Counted from the first letter of the stretch, positions 53,071 through 62,443 are shown. The stretch: 64,000 nt of DNA from an uncultured Draconibacterium sp. (GCA_947492175.1 CANLMQ010000013.1:62001-126000); one strand, 5' to 3'. The notes: generated by a model not told the origin, from the sequence alone. Program-made: numbers and translations.

Positions 53071-54081
53071 TTATTTTCTATTCTGCAAATGCCGGTAACA
53101 TAATCTGATGGTATTTAAAGCCGATTCAGGTCTATATCGTTCTGGCAGGCTTCCGTTAACAATACTATTGGCAAACAGAACCAGTTCGTTAAAATATCCA
53201 TCTCCCAAATCGTTGGCATCAACTGAAATTCTTTTCTCATCATTATCGATGTAAACATTAGCTGCATCATCAGTAGAAAAACTAACGGTTGCTTTTTCAA
53301 ACACGGCCACATATCCTGCCCGAAAAGGGAAATTTGTATGAAAAATATTTCCACCTTCAATTTTTACCTTTACATTTTTTGAAAGATATTCCCAGGTAGC
53401 ATTCAAATAATCGTGGTTACTCAATTTGCCCGACAAAACTTTACTTTCAATTTTATCCGGCTCTTCTTCCATAATAAAAGCAGCAAAATCGATATCGTGA
53501 ATAATCAAATCGAAAAGTGCGCCGCCACTGCTTCCAAAATCTTTCTGTTTTTCTTTCCACTGCCCCCAAACCGGAATTCCTGAAAAACGGGTTAACGAAA
53601 TAAAATTCAACTTCCCGTAAGTTTCCGATTTTATAATTTCGTGCAACTTTTTATAGGGCGACATAAACCGAACAACATGTGCAACCATCAAAATCAGGTT
53701 CTTTTCCTGCGCCAGTTTTATCAACTCCTCTCCTTTTTTTATATCCAGTACAAATGGTTTTTCAACCAACACATGCAGCCCGTTATTAAGTGCTTCTTTT
53801 ACCATTGAGTAGTGCAGATTGGTATGTACGCAAACAAGTACGGCATCTATTTTTTGGTTTTTTAAGCAGGTTTGCAACGAATCATAAACAGGCACTCTTT
53901 TCAGGGCGTCCACGTCTGTTTCGCCGGTAGCAAAATTGCCTTCCGGGTTGTCAACCTTTCTGGCCACGGCATCCGGATCTTTTTCGATAATGGCAGCCAA
54001 CTCCAGCTCCTCACAAGTTAGAATGTTCCTGCTGTGCGTAATGCCCATAAAACCAAATCCAATAACTGCTACTCTCTTCAT
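53071..54081 (-). CDS. Cytoplasmic Gfo/Idh/MocA-family oxidoreductase
   Basis: The 336-residue protein has the NAD(P)-binding start VIGFGFMGITHSRN, VLVCVHTNLHYSMV and LHVLVEKPFVLDI (the EKP lysine), followed by the C-terminal beta-sheet domain with GGALFDLIIHDIDFAAFIM. It probably oxidises a sugar, cyclitol or amino-sugar intermediate. It has no signal peptide, unlike the exported relative at 47261. It is upstream of the S41 protease gene on the same strand. Confidence 0.88.
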   Translation of the reverse strand: MKRVAVIGFGFMGITHSRNILTCEELELAAIIEKDPDAVARKVDNPEGNFATGETDVDALKRVPVYDSLQTCLKNQKIDAVLVCVHTNLHYSMVKEALNNGLHVLVEKPFVLDIKKGEELIKLAQEKNLILMVAHVVRFMSPYKKLHEIIKSETYGKLNFISLTRFSGIPVWGQWKEKQKDFGSSGGALFDLIIHDIDFAAFIMEEEPDKIESKVLSGKLSNHDYLNATWEYLSKNVKVKIEGGNIFHTNFPFRAGYVAVFEKATVSFSTDDAANVYIDNDEKRISVDANDLGDGYFNELVLFANSIVNGSLPERYRPESALNTIRLCYRHLQNRK

Positions 54082-54119
54082 AAGTTAAAGTGTTAGATAT
54101 GTACTTTATATCACCCCTC

Positions 54120-54196
54120 TGTCAGTCTTTCAACTGACATCTCCCCTGAAATTCAGGGGAGAATAGAGGGAAATTCCGTGGCAAGCCACGGGGAAT
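54120..54196. repeat. Three-hairpin extragenic repeat element
   Basis: TGTCAGT and ACTGACA (54120-54139, 7 bp), TCTCCCCTGAA and TTCAGGGGAGA (54140-54162, 11 bp around one base) and CCGTGGC with GCCACGG (54176-54191, extended by AATT arms with one bulge, 54173-54196) follow one another. This looks like a dispersed palindromic element. It may also end the transcript of the YCF48-like gene or serve as the leader of the Gfo gene. Confidence 0.5.
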
Positions 54197-54233
54197 TATT
54201 TGATTAAGAAAAACAGAACTATGTCCTAACATT

Positions 54234-55283
54234 TTACTTAATCGTAAAAACTACTTTCGAGATCTTTCCGTTTGCTCCCGCAGCAAATCCCTCCAACTGT
54301 TCCGGTGCCGCCCGAAACGTGTAAAAACCTTTTTCATCCAGAAACTGCCAGTTCATCCCATTATCTGTGGAAAAATCGCAGCCGGTTTTTCCAATGGTAA
54401 AGTCAAACGAATAATTACCATCGGTTACATGTTGAACACACGACCGATATTCTTTTGGCATAGTTACCGCAGGCAACCAATTTTTACCACCATCTACCGA
54501 ATAAGCCGCAATGTTGGTATTTAATTCCGGCTGGTCGTAAATTCCGCCAACAACAATTCCTTCCCTGGCATTTTTAAAAGAAACAGAAAAAATACCCGAC
54601 GATGCCAGTCCACGTATCATAGGTGTTTTGGCAACCCGCCACAACTTGCCAAAATCGCCGGAATAAAACACACGGGCTGCTTTACCTCCGCTGGCAATCC
54701 ACACTTTCCCTGTTGGCAAATATTCAATGCAGGTATTTGATGCGGCAAAATTGGCTTCGCCCTCCTCAATATCCGGTAAGTTCACAATTCGTTCCCAATT
54801 TCTACCACCGTTTTCAGTACGCAAAACAAAAAATTTCCCGTCAACCGGATCACTGACAGCCAAACCGTAATTCTCATCGGCAAATTTTAACGAATTAAAA
54901 AACAAACCCTTTGTAGTATCCTGAAAAACAACCTCCCACGATTTACCTCCGTCTTCAGTTTTGTAGCCAAAATCCGGACCGGCCACGCCAAAAACCATGG
55001 CCCTGTTTTCGTCCCAGGCATGTATACTTCTAAAATCGTTTTTTTCTGCCCCCGGTACAGAATTTACAGACCACGTTTCTCCACCGTCTTTCGAGACTAT
55101 AACAGTTCCACCCGATCCGCTTGCCCATACAACATTTTTATCGACAACACAGAGTCCTCTTAAACTGGCATTCGTATTTGTAACCAATTCATAAAAAGAT
55201 ACTTTCACAGTTTTATCTCCTTTTGTTGAACACGACTCAGTAACAAAAAATAAAACCAACAGAAAAAACAAATATTTATACAT
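54234..55283 (-). CDS. YCF48-like/BNR-repeat propeller lipoprotein
   Basis: I start at the ATG at 55283 because it gives a proper lipoprotein signal (MYKYLFFLLVLFFVTESCS); the frame is open further upstream. The 349-residue protein has repeated blades with the BNR/Asp-box style: GGTVIVSKDGGETWSVNSV, DFGYKTEDGGKSWEVVF, FVLRTENGGRNWERIV and AAYSVDGGKNWLPAV. The last repeat is CDFSTDNGMNWQFLDEKG. Such propellers bind ligands or help assemble complexes; no catalytic residues for a sialidase are obvious. The role is unknown. Confidence 0.83.
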   Translation of the reverse strand: MYKYLFFLLVLFFVTESCSTKGDKTVKVSFYELVTNTNASLRGLCVVDKNVVWASGSGGTVIVSKDGGETWSVNSVPGAEKNDFRSIHAWDENRAMVFGVAGPDFGYKTEDGGKSWEVVFQDTTKGLFFNSLKFADENYGLAVSDPVDGKFFVLRTENGGRNWERIVNLPDIEEGEANFAASNTCIEYLPTGKVWIASGGKAARVFYSGDFGKLWRVAKTPMIRGLASSGIFSVSFKNAREGIVVGGIYDQPELNTNIAAYSVDGGKNWLPAVTMPKEYRSCVQHVTDGNYSFDFTIGKTGCDFSTDNGMNWQFLDEKGFYTFRAAPEQLEGFAAGANGKISKVVFTIK

Positions 55284-55357
55284 TCCGATAATTGATTTAA
55301 TATGGTCAGCAAGTAAAACTAATAAAATTGTTTTACCATGATTCTGAATAAAAAGCA

Positions 55358-55365
55358 TATTTTTG
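55358..55365 (+). promoter_or_regulatory. Candidate -7 element of the PH-domain gene pair
   Basis: TATTTTTG matches TAnnTTTG fully, 39 bases before the start codon. The nearest TTG is too far upstream for a normal -33. Confidence 0.35.
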
Positions 55366-55404
55366 AAAACGTCATTTTCTTACTCGAATTTAATTTAGCA
55401 TAAA

Positions 55405-55926
55405 ATGGAAAACTTCTCCAACCCAATAGTACTTCCTGGTGATCTTCCTGAGATTGATGCCAAAACATTCAATCCGCTTGATAAAAAATATTTAAAAATT
55501 GCATTTATCAGAATAGCTCTTTTCTTTGTTTTACTTACTGGTGCGTTTGTCGCATTTCTTTCTTTTTCTGATGAACAAATTCCCAAAACGCTGATAATAC
55601 TTATTATATCGGGTCTTGTATTTCTGATTGTTTACTTGATTGTTATTACCATTGTTGCTTTTCCACGAAAAGGATATCTGGTACGCGAAAAAGACATTTC
55701 GTTCCAAAGAGGATTAATTACTTATAAACTAACTACAGTGCCATTTAACCGCATTCAGCATGTTGAAGTGAACCAGGGAATACTGGCAAAAGTGTTTAAA
55801 CTTTCGTCGCTCAAACTTTTTACCGCCGGCGGAAATGCCAGCGACCTATCAATTCATGGATTACCTGAAGCGACTGCAAAAAATCTTAAAGCATTTTTGT
55901 CGGAAAAAATAAGCGAACATGAATAA
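55405..55926 (+). CDS. Membrane protein with one bacterial PH domain (YdbS-like)
   Basis: The 173-residue protein has two membrane spans (about 35-55 and 60-82) and a bacterial PH (bPH2) domain (about 95-170: YLVREKDISFQRGLITYKLTTVPFNRIQHVEVNQGILAKVFKLSSLKLFTAGG). It pairs with the larger PH protein gene, which it overlaps by 8 bases, as in ydbS/ydbT of Bacillus. The function of these pairs is not well defined; a role in membrane homeostasis is inferred. Confidence 0.85.
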   Translation: MENFSNPIVLPGDLPEIDAKTFNPLDKKYLKIAFIRIALFFVLLTGAFVAFLSFSDEQIPKTLIILIISGLVFLIVYLIVITIVAFPRKGYLVREKDISFQRGLITYKLTTVPFNRIQHVEVNQGILAKVFKLSSLKLFTAGGNASDLSIHGLPEATAKNLKAFLSEKISEHE

Positions 55927-57406
55927 TCCGGATCTTAGCACGCCAACCCGACAATCGGTAAAAGGATTGGTTTTTATTTTTTTACAATCCGTTCGTCAGG
56001 CAGTTCGAATGTTTTGGGCACTAATTGCGGTACTGGTTATTCAGAAAAATATATTCGACCACAAAGCCATGCTTCCAATCGCCTTGGTTGTATTAGGATT
56101 GCTGTTTACCGTTCACTCCGTTTTGTATTACCTGAACTTCTATTTTTATGTAAAAAATGGAGAGTTTATCCTGAAAAAAGGATACTTACGGAAGAAAGTA
56201 CTTACAATTCCACTCGAACGTATTCAGAGTGTAAATACCAAACAAAACCTGATTCAGCAGGTTTTAAATGTTGTAGCTCTTGAAATTGATACGGCGGGCA
56301 CAGTAGGGAAAGAGCTAAAAATACATGCACTTGAAAAATCGTTCGCCAGTGCTTTGCACGAATTATTAAGTAGTAAAAATGCCGAAACCTCCGACACAAC
56401 TGAAACTCTCGAAACCACAGTAAATACCGGTTCTGAAAAACTTATTTTAAAACTTAATCCGGCTGATTTATTAAAAATAGGAATCAGTGAAAATCACTTA
56501 CGAACCGGACTTATTATTCTTGCATTCGGCTATCAGATTTTTAACCAGGCACAGGAGGTTTTCAGAGAAAAAGCAGATGAGTACTCCGGAGAGTTTGTAA
56601 ACTTTATGTCCAACTCAAGCCTGGCATTAATCATTTTCCTGGCTCTATTTTTTCTAATTGTTTCTGTCTTAATTTCCTTGCTAAGAACCCTGATTAAATA
56701 TTTCGATTTCAAACTGGTAAAAAAAGAAAATGCTTACCGTATAGAAGCCGGAATATTCAACAAAAGAAATGTTGTATTACCTCACAATAAGATTCAGGAA
56801 TTAATTTGGGAAACCGGTCCCTTAAAAAAACAATTTGGAATATATACTCTGGTTTTTAAACAGGCCGTAAGCGGGCAAAACAAAAAAGTACAGTTGGTTG
56901 ATGCTCCCGGGTGTTTAACCGAACACCTGGAATTATTGAAAAACGATTTGTTTGGAGAAGACAAACTCTCCAATACCACAAAATTCTACTCAAACACCTA
57001 TTATTTCAGAAGGCTTTGGTCTTTTACAGGTTGGCTGCCACTTATTTTGGCAACTCCTTTTTTATATTCCGAATGGATTTTCTGGCTGATTGCAGGCTTT
57101 TGGCTTTTGTCAACAGCGGGCTATAGTTATTTAATCCTGAAAAAAAGCTATTTCGTAATAAACAACGAGCAGGTTCGAATTTCGTCAGGAGCCATTTCTC
57201 ACACATGGAAACAGATGGAGTTATTTAAAATTCAGTCGGTAGAATTTAAACAAACATTTTTTCAGAAACGCAGATCGCTTGCCACTTTAAAACTAATGAA
57301 TGCTTCCGGGTCGATACGTATTCCATACATAAACGAAGAACCGGCAAAACGGATTTACAATTATCTTTTATACCATACCGAAATTTCGAAAAAAAGCTGG
57401 ATGTAA
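55919..57406 (+). CDS. Membrane protein with several bacterial PH domains (YdbT-like)
   Basis: The 495-residue protein alternates membrane spans with PH-like modules. The first is at about 80-150 (FILKKGYLRKKVLTIPLERIQSVNTKQNLIQQVLNVVALEIDTAG), the second at about 265-340 (YRIEAGIFNKRNVVLPHNKIQEL) and the third near 405-490 (VRISSGAISHTWKQMELFKIQSVEFKQTFFQKRRS). Spans lie at about 20-65, 190-250 and 360-400. It overlaps the upstream PH gene and forms a two-gene unit. Confidence 0.85.
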   Translation: MNNPDLSTPTRQSVKGLVFIFLQSVRQAVRMFWALIAVLVIQKNIFDHKAMLPIALVVLGLLFTVHSVLYYLNFYFYVKNGEFILKKGYLRKKVLTIPLERIQSVNTKQNLIQQVLNVVALEIDTAGTVGKELKIHALEKSFASALHELLSSKNAETSDTTETLETTVNTGSEKLILKLNPADLLKIGISENHLRTGLIILAFGYQIFNQAQEVFREKADEYSGEFVNFMSNSSLALIIFLALFFLIVSVLISLLRTLIKYFDFKLVKKENAYRIEAGIFNKRNVVLPHNKIQELIWETGPLKKQFGIYTLVFKQAVSGQNKKVQLVDAPGCLTEHLELLKNDLFGEDKLSNTTKFYSNTYYFRRLWSFTGWLPLILATPFLYSEWIFWLIAGFWLLSTAGYSYLILKKSYFVINNEQVRISSGAISHTWKQMELFKIQSVEFKQTFFQKRRSLATLKLMNASGSIRIPYINEEPAKRIYNYLLYHTEISKKSWM

Positions 57407-57509
57407 ATTCATATTTACTATTTTAATGGTCTGAATGAGATAATAAAATACCGGCAGAAATTATACACCAATAAAGTACGTGGAAATCTGCAAAGTTATC
57501 GTAATACAT

Positions 57510-57554
57510 CAACCAATATTACTGGAATGGTACAAAAAGTTGTACAATTGGTTG
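57510..57554. repeat. Nested inverted repeat upstream of the beta-helix gene
   Basis: An outer pair CAACCAAT/ATTGGTTG (57510-57517, 57547-57554) encloses an inner pair GTACAA/TTGTAC (57530-57535, 57540-57545), both exact. It lies about 80 bases upstream of the start codon and could be an operator for the sugar locus. Confidence 0.35.
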
Positions 57555-57632
57555 CTGTCAATTAAAAATGTATTGTAAATTCTGACTTATTGATTTAACC
57601 GGAATTCATTTTAAATTCTAAACCATATTAAA

Positions 57633-59498
57633 ATGAAATTACAACTTTTACTAGTTTTCGTTATCTGCACAATAGCCATTTCAGCTAAAGAATACCACGT
57701 TGCCAAAACCGGAATTGATTCAAATCCCGGATCAGAAGATGCTCCTTGTCTGACGATTCAGAAAGCCGCAAATATTGCCTTGCCTGGCGATATAATCACA
57801 GTGCACGAAGGTGTTTATCGCGAAAGAATAAATCCACTGCGCGGAGGAGAATCCGATGTGGTACGCATTACCTACCAGGCTGCAAAAGGAGAAAAGGTTG
57901 AAATAAAAGGATCGGAAGTAATCAGTTTTTGGACAAAATTTAAAGGTACCACCTGGAAAGCTGTTATTCCCAATTCATTTTTTGCCAATTACAATCCTTT
58001 TAAAGATTTGGTTAAGGGAGATTGGTTTAACAACAAAGGCAGAATTCATCATACCGGAGAAGTTTATCTGAACGGGAAATCGATGTGGGAAATGGAAATA
58101 CTGGAAAAGGTTTTACACCCTAAAACCGTAAAAGATAATTTCGATCCTGAAGGCTCAACCTACACCTGGTACTGCGAAAGCGATGAAACGAATACATACA
58201 TTTATGCCAATTTTCATGAAGCGAATCCCAATGAAGAGCTCGTTGAAATTAATGTTCGTAAAAGCTGTTTTTACCCTGAAAAAACCAACATAAACTTTAT
58301 AACAGTCCGAGGTTTTTATATGAGCCAGGCAGCAACACAATGGGCTCCTCCAACTGCAGAACAAATCGGGTTAATAGGTACTAACTGGAGTAAAGGCTGG
58401 ATAATTGAAAACAACGTTATCCGCAACTCGAAGTGTTCTGGAATTACTCTTGGGAAACATGGAGATGAATTTGACAATACCTCCGAAAACTCAGCTGAAG
58501 GTTATGTTGAAACTATAAAACGGGCACTGGCTCGCGGCTGGAGTAAAGAAAACATAGGGTCGCATATCGTTCGAAACAACATCATTTCCGATTGCGAACA
58601 AACCGGCATATGTGGAAGTATGGGCGGTGTTTTTAGCCGGATTGAGAATAACGACATTTACAATATCTGGACAAAAAGAATGTGGACCGGAGCAGAAATG
58701 GGCGGTATAAAAATACATGCTTCTATTGATATGCTGATTAAAAACAACCGCCTCAAAAATTGCGGACGCGGGCTTTGGCTCGATTGGATGGCACAAGGAA
58801 CCCGGGTTACCGGAAACCTTTTTTACAACAACACAACCGACGATATTTTTGTGGAGGTAAACCACGGGCCATTCCTCATCGACAATAACATTCTTTTATC
58901 GGAACATTCCATACCCGACTGGTCGGAAGGCGGCGCTTATGTACACAACCTTATTGCCGGAAATATTCAAATGCGACCACAAAGCAGAGAAACTCCGTAT
59001 ATGTTGCCGCACTCAACCCAAATGGCAGGCCTCAGTACCACTCAATGTGGCGATAATCGCTACTTCAATAATATTTTTGTAGGAGGAGTGCCAGAAAACC
59101 AAAATGAACAATCGGGGCTTGGAGCCTATGAAAATGCTAAATTGCCCATGTACGTTGATGGTAACATTTATCTGAATGGAGCCAGACCTTTTAAAAACGA
59201 AACCAATCAAATAACATTACAGTACAATCCTAATATCCGCATAGAAGAAAATAATGATGGTGTTTTTCTTTACATGAATTCAGATAAGCAAATGGTAAAA
59301 ATGAAAAACAAGGTAATTACTACAGCGTTGTTGGGAAAAGCTCAGATTTCCGGACTTCCTTATGAAAATCCTGACGGTACACCACTTGTAATAGAGTACG
59401 ACTATTGGGGAGAAATAAAAAACAAAAGAAACCCAACTGCCGGACCATTTGAGAAGCAAAACTCCGGGGAGATAAAAGTAAAAGTCTGGAAGAAATAA
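57633..59498 (+). CDS. Secreted right-handed parallel beta-helix protein
   Basis: The 621-residue protein has a Sec signal peptide (ending AISA). It begins with a DUF1565-like segment (YHVAKTGIDSNPGSEDAPCLTIQKAANIALPGDIITVHEGVYRE) and continues as a right-handed beta-helix with many NNxI/NNRL turns (IIENNVIRNSKCSGITLG, GSHIVRNNIISDCEQTGI, DMLIKNNRLKNCGRGLWLD, GPFLIDNNILLSEHS). Proteins of this shape include polysaccharide lyases and beta-helix glycosidases such as GH141. I cannot assign one. It starts the run that includes a GH29 fucosidase, so a fucose-containing glycan is a reasonable guess. Confidence 0.83.
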   Translation: MKLQLLLVFVICTIAISAKEYHVAKTGIDSNPGSEDAPCLTIQKAANIALPGDIITVHEGVYRERINPLRGGESDVVRITYQAAKGEKVEIKGSEVISFWTKFKGTTWKAVIPNSFFANYNPFKDLVKGDWFNNKGRIHHTGEVYLNGKSMWEMEILEKVLHPKTVKDNFDPEGSTYTWYCESDETNTYIYANFHEANPNEELVEINVRKSCFYPEKTNINFITVRGFYMSQAATQWAPPTAEQIGLIGTNWSKGWIIENNVIRNSKCSGITLGKHGDEFDNTSENSAEGYVETIKRALARGWSKENIGSHIVRNNIISDCEQTGICGSMGGVFSRIENNDIYNIWTKRMWTGAEMGGIKIHASIDMLIKNNRLKNCGRGLWLDWMAQGTRVTGNLFYNNTTDDIFVEVNHGPFLIDNNILLSEHSIPDWSEGGAYVHNLIAGNIQMRPQSRETPYMLPHSTQMAGLSTTQCGDNRYFNNIFVGGVPENQNEQSGLGAYENAKLPMYVDGNIYLNGARPFKNETNQITLQYNPNIRIEENNDGVFLYMNSDKQMVKMKNKVITTALLGKAQISGLPYENPDGTPLVIEYDYWGEIKNKRNPTAGPFEKQNSGEIKVKVWKK

Positions 59499-59531
59499 AC
59501 ACAAATAACTAATCAATAATACATTACGATC

Positions 59532-60791
59532 ATGAGTTCAAGAGAACAATTTTTAAAAACTGTAAACCACCAGCAAACCGACCGGGTAGTTATGGATTTT
59601 GGGGCAACAGCTGTTACCGGAATCCATGTGCAAACGCTTTCAAAACTACGCCGTCATTATGGGTTACAACGAAAACCAATTCGTGTAATAGAACCCTATC
59701 AAATGCTGGGCGAAGTAGGCTGGGAATTAATCGATGCAATTGGGATTGATGTAATTGGTGCCTGGGGGAAAAATAATATGTTCGGATTTAACAACCATGC
59801 TCCGTACAAAGAATGGAAAACTCCCTGGGGACAGCGTGTAATGGTCCCAACTAAATTTAATACAACAACCGATAAGAATGGCGATTTACTGATGTACCCC
59901 AAAGGCGACACATCTGCAGAACCATGCGCAAAAATGCCCAAAGCAAGTTATTTTTTCGATGCACTTATCCGACAGGAACCTGTTGTGGAAGAAGAACTAA
60001 ATATTGACAATAACCTTGAAGAATTCGAATTAATTAACGAAACAGACCTGGAACACTGGCGCATTGAAGTTGACAAAGCCTATTTTTCGGGGAAAGCCGT
60101 AATTGCATCATTTGGAGGTACTGCCCTCGGCGATATCGCCCTGGTTCCCGGAATGAGTTTAACAAAGCCTAAAGGAATTCGTGATGTAGCCGAATGGTAT
60201 ATGAGTACTGTTACACGTCCCGATTATGTAAAAGGTATTTTTGCGCGTCAGGTGGAAATTGCCATAGAAAACCTGAAACGGATTTTTGCAGTTGTAGGTA
60301 ATAAGGTAAACGCTGTTTTTATTTGCGGTACCGATTTTGGCACACAAAACTCAACCTTCTGTTCTCCTGAGCAGTTTGACGAATTATGGCTGCCCTACTA
60401 CAAAAAAATTAACGACTGGATACACGAAAACACACAGTGGAAAACATTTAAACACTCGTGTGGTGCCGTTGAGGGTTTAATGGATAATTTCATCCGTGCC
60501 GGTTTCGATATTATCAATCCGGTTCAGGTTAATGCTGCCGGTATGGACCCCAAAAAACTAAAACAGAATTATGGCAAGGATATAGTTTTTTGGGGTGGCG
60601 GAATTGATACACAACAAGTATTGCCTTTTGGAACTCCAAAAGAAGTGCGCGAACAGGTTTTACAATCCTGCGAGATTTTCTCAAAAGGCGGAGGTTTTGT
60701 TTTTAATGCTGTTCACAATATCCAGGCAAATGTTCCGGTTGAAAATATTGTTGCAATGTTTGATGCAATAAAAGAATTTAATGGAAAATAA
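59532..60791 (+). CDS. UroD-family protein with zinc-methyltransferase ligands
   Basis: The 419-residue cytoplasmic protein has the uroporphyrinogen-decarboxylase-like (beta/alpha)8 fold but keeps a His-x-Cys motif (FKHSCGAVEG, His308 and Cys310) and a later Cys380 (VLQSCEIFSKGGGFVFNAVH). That H-C-C set binds zinc in the corrinoid/thiol methyltransferases MtaA and MtbA. True UroD enzymes lack it. The protein is therefore more likely a methyltransferase or demethylase than a haem-pathway enzyme. Similar genes often sit in bacterial sugar loci. It lies between a beta-helix protein and a fucosidase, which hints at a methylated sugar. Confidence 0.8.
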   Translation: MSSREQFLKTVNHQQTDRVVMDFGATAVTGIHVQTLSKLRRHYGLQRKPIRVIEPYQMLGEVGWELIDAIGIDVIGAWGKNNMFGFNNHAPYKEWKTPWGQRVMVPTKFNTTTDKNGDLLMYPKGDTSAEPCAKMPKASYFFDALIRQEPVVEEELNIDNNLEEFELINETDLEHWRIEVDKAYFSGKAVIASFGGTALGDIALVPGMSLTKPKGIRDVAEWYMSTVTRPDYVKGIFARQVEIAIENLKRIFAVVGNKVNAVFICGTDFGTQNSTFCSPEQFDELWLPYYKKINDWIHENTQWKTFKHSCGAVEGLMDNFIRAGFDIINPVQVNAAGMDPKKLKQNYGKDIVFWGGGIDTQQVLPFGTPKEVREQVLQSCEIFSKGGGFVFNAVHNIQANVPVENIVAMFDAIKEFNGK

Positions 60792-60878
60792 TGTAAGTTT
60801 GTAAAGGTCGGTCACAGTTTCGGAGAAATCTGGAACTGTGATACTGATCACTATTTATAAATACCTAAACCGATTAAA

Positions 60879-62255
60879 ATGAAAAAGATTTTAGTGGTAC
60901 TTCTTGTTGTATTTGCAACACAGACAGTTTTTTCGCAACGCTACAAAAACAACTGGAAATCAATTGACAGCCGCCCCGTCCCCCAATGGTTTGAAGATGT
61001 AAAATTTGGAATTTTTATACACTGGGGACTTTATGCAGTTCCGGCATGGGCTCCGGCCAATGCAGATATTGGAGTTTATGCCAAATACTCCGAATGGTAC
61101 TGGTATCGAATCAACGACAATAGCAAAGCCGGCAAACTTTTTCGCGATTATCACAACAAAACATACGGCGAAGATTTTAAATATCAGGATTTCGCCCCCA
61201 TGTTTAAGGCACAACACTGGGACCCGGAACAATGGGCAGAACTGTTCAAACGTGCCGGAGCCAAATATGTGGTTTTAACATCAAAACATCACGAAGGATA
61301 CACGCTGTGGCCAAGCGAACAAAGCTGGAACTGGAACAGTGTTGATGTTGGCCCGCATCGCGATATTTGCGGAGATTTAACCAAAGCAGTTAAAGATGCA
61401 GGCCTGCACATGGGATTTTATTATTCGTTGTACGAATGGTACAATCCGCTGTACCATAACAACCTTGAAAAGTACGTTGATGACCACATGATTCCTCAAA
61501 TGAAAGATTTGGTAACAAGTTACGAACCGGACATTTTGTGGACCGACGGTGAATGGGATTATCCAAGCGACAAATGGAAAAGCACAGAGTTTTTAGCCTG
61601 GCTTTACAACGATTCTCCCGTAAAAAACACCATATGTATAAACGACCGCTGGGGAAAAGAAACACGGAGCAAACACGGTGGTTATTATACTACTGAATAC
61701 GATTTGGTTCACAGCCAGACAGATATTGGAGAAATAGAACGCCCCTGGGAAGAATGTCGCGGAATAGGTACATCATTTGGCTACAACCAGATGGAAACAC
61801 CTGTAAACTACATGACTTCTGATGCCTTAATTGATATGCTTATCAGTAAAGTGGCAAGCGGTGGAAATCTATTACTTGATGTTGGACCAACAGCCGACGG
61901 ACGTATACCGGCCATACAGCAGCAGCGTTTATATGATATAGGCGATTGGTTACAAATAAATGGCGAAGCAATTTACGGCACAAAAAAATGGAAGGATGCC
62001 AAAGAAAACCAGTTACAAGATGTATACTTCACCCAAAAGGGGAAAGATTTATATGTACACTGTACGAAATATCCTGATTCTAACATTGAAATAAAAGGCA
62101 TAAAAAAAGCATCGGATGTAACCTTGTTGGGCTACTCCGGGAAAGTGGCATTTAAAAAATCGTGGAAAAAGGTAAAAATCAGCGTTCCTCAACTTTCGCC
62201 AAACACCAATCCGAGCCAGTATGCCTGGGTGTTTAAAATTGAAAATGCCTTATAA
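60879..62255 (+). CDS. Secreted GH29 alpha-L-fucosidase
   Basis: The 458-residue protein has a Sec signal peptide (ending QTVFSQ) and the GH29 catalytic barrel: WFEDVKFGIFIHWGLYAVPAWAP, LTSKHHEGYTLWPS, and the nucleophile Asp223 in PDILWTDGEWDYP. The acid/base residue is not reliably placed. A C-terminal beta domain ends the protein. It removes terminal alpha-L-fucose from glycans in the periplasm or at the surface. It follows the UroD-like gene by about 90 bases and precedes the hexokinase gene, forming a short sugar-use locus. Confidence 0.93.
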   Translation: MKKILVVLLVVFATQTVFSQRYKNNWKSIDSRPVPQWFEDVKFGIFIHWGLYAVPAWAPANADIGVYAKYSEWYWYRINDNSKAGKLFRDYHNKTYGEDFKYQDFAPMFKAQHWDPEQWAELFKRAGAKYVVLTSKHHEGYTLWPSEQSWNWNSVDVGPHRDICGDLTKAVKDAGLHMGFYYSLYEWYNPLYHNNLEKYVDDHMIPQMKDLVTSYEPDILWTDGEWDYPSDKWKSTEFLAWLYNDSPVKNTICINDRWGKETRSKHGGYYTTEYDLVHSQTDIGEIERPWEECRGIGTSFGYNQMETPVNYMTSDALIDMLISKVASGGNLLLDVGPTADGRIPAIQQQRLYDIGDWLQINGEAIYGTKKWKDAKENQLQDVYFTQKGKDLYVHCTKYPDSNIEIKGIKKASDVTLLGYSGKVAFKKSWKKVKISVPQLSPNTNPSQYAWVFKIENAL

Positions 62256-62281
62256 TTCATCAATTCCGCAAGCGGAATTTA

Positions 62282-62374
62282 CAGACCACAGATAACACGG
62301 ATTTACACAGAAAATGATTTCACCCATTTGGGTGAAATAAAATCTGCGACAATTAGTGGAATCAGTGGGAAATA
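62282..62374. repeat. Imperfect long inverted repeat with a central hairpin
   Basis: ATTTCACCC and GGGTGAAAT pair exactly around ATTT at 62317-62338. The flanking arms, about 30 bases each, also pair imperfectly: I counted 18 of 26 aligned positions without gaps. The left arm, with its ACCACAGATAACACGG core, resembles short repeats seen widely in Bacteroidota. A decayed palindromic mobile element is likely, and its centre could double as a terminator. Confidence 0.5.
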
Positions 62375-62443
62375 AAAAAAATATCTGCTGAATGTAGAAA
62401 TATAACACCGAAAACCAATTAAAAACAAATAACACTTTCAAAA

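Noticed and set aside
54234..55283. Sialidase
   Set aside because: Asp-box-like repeats are present, but the arginine triad and other sialidase active-site motifs are not evident.
59532..60791. Haem-pathway uroporphyrinogen decarboxylase (hemE)
   Set aside because: The His-x-Cys...Cys zinc ligands and the sugar-gene neighbourhood point to the methyltransferase branch of the family; no other haem gene is near.
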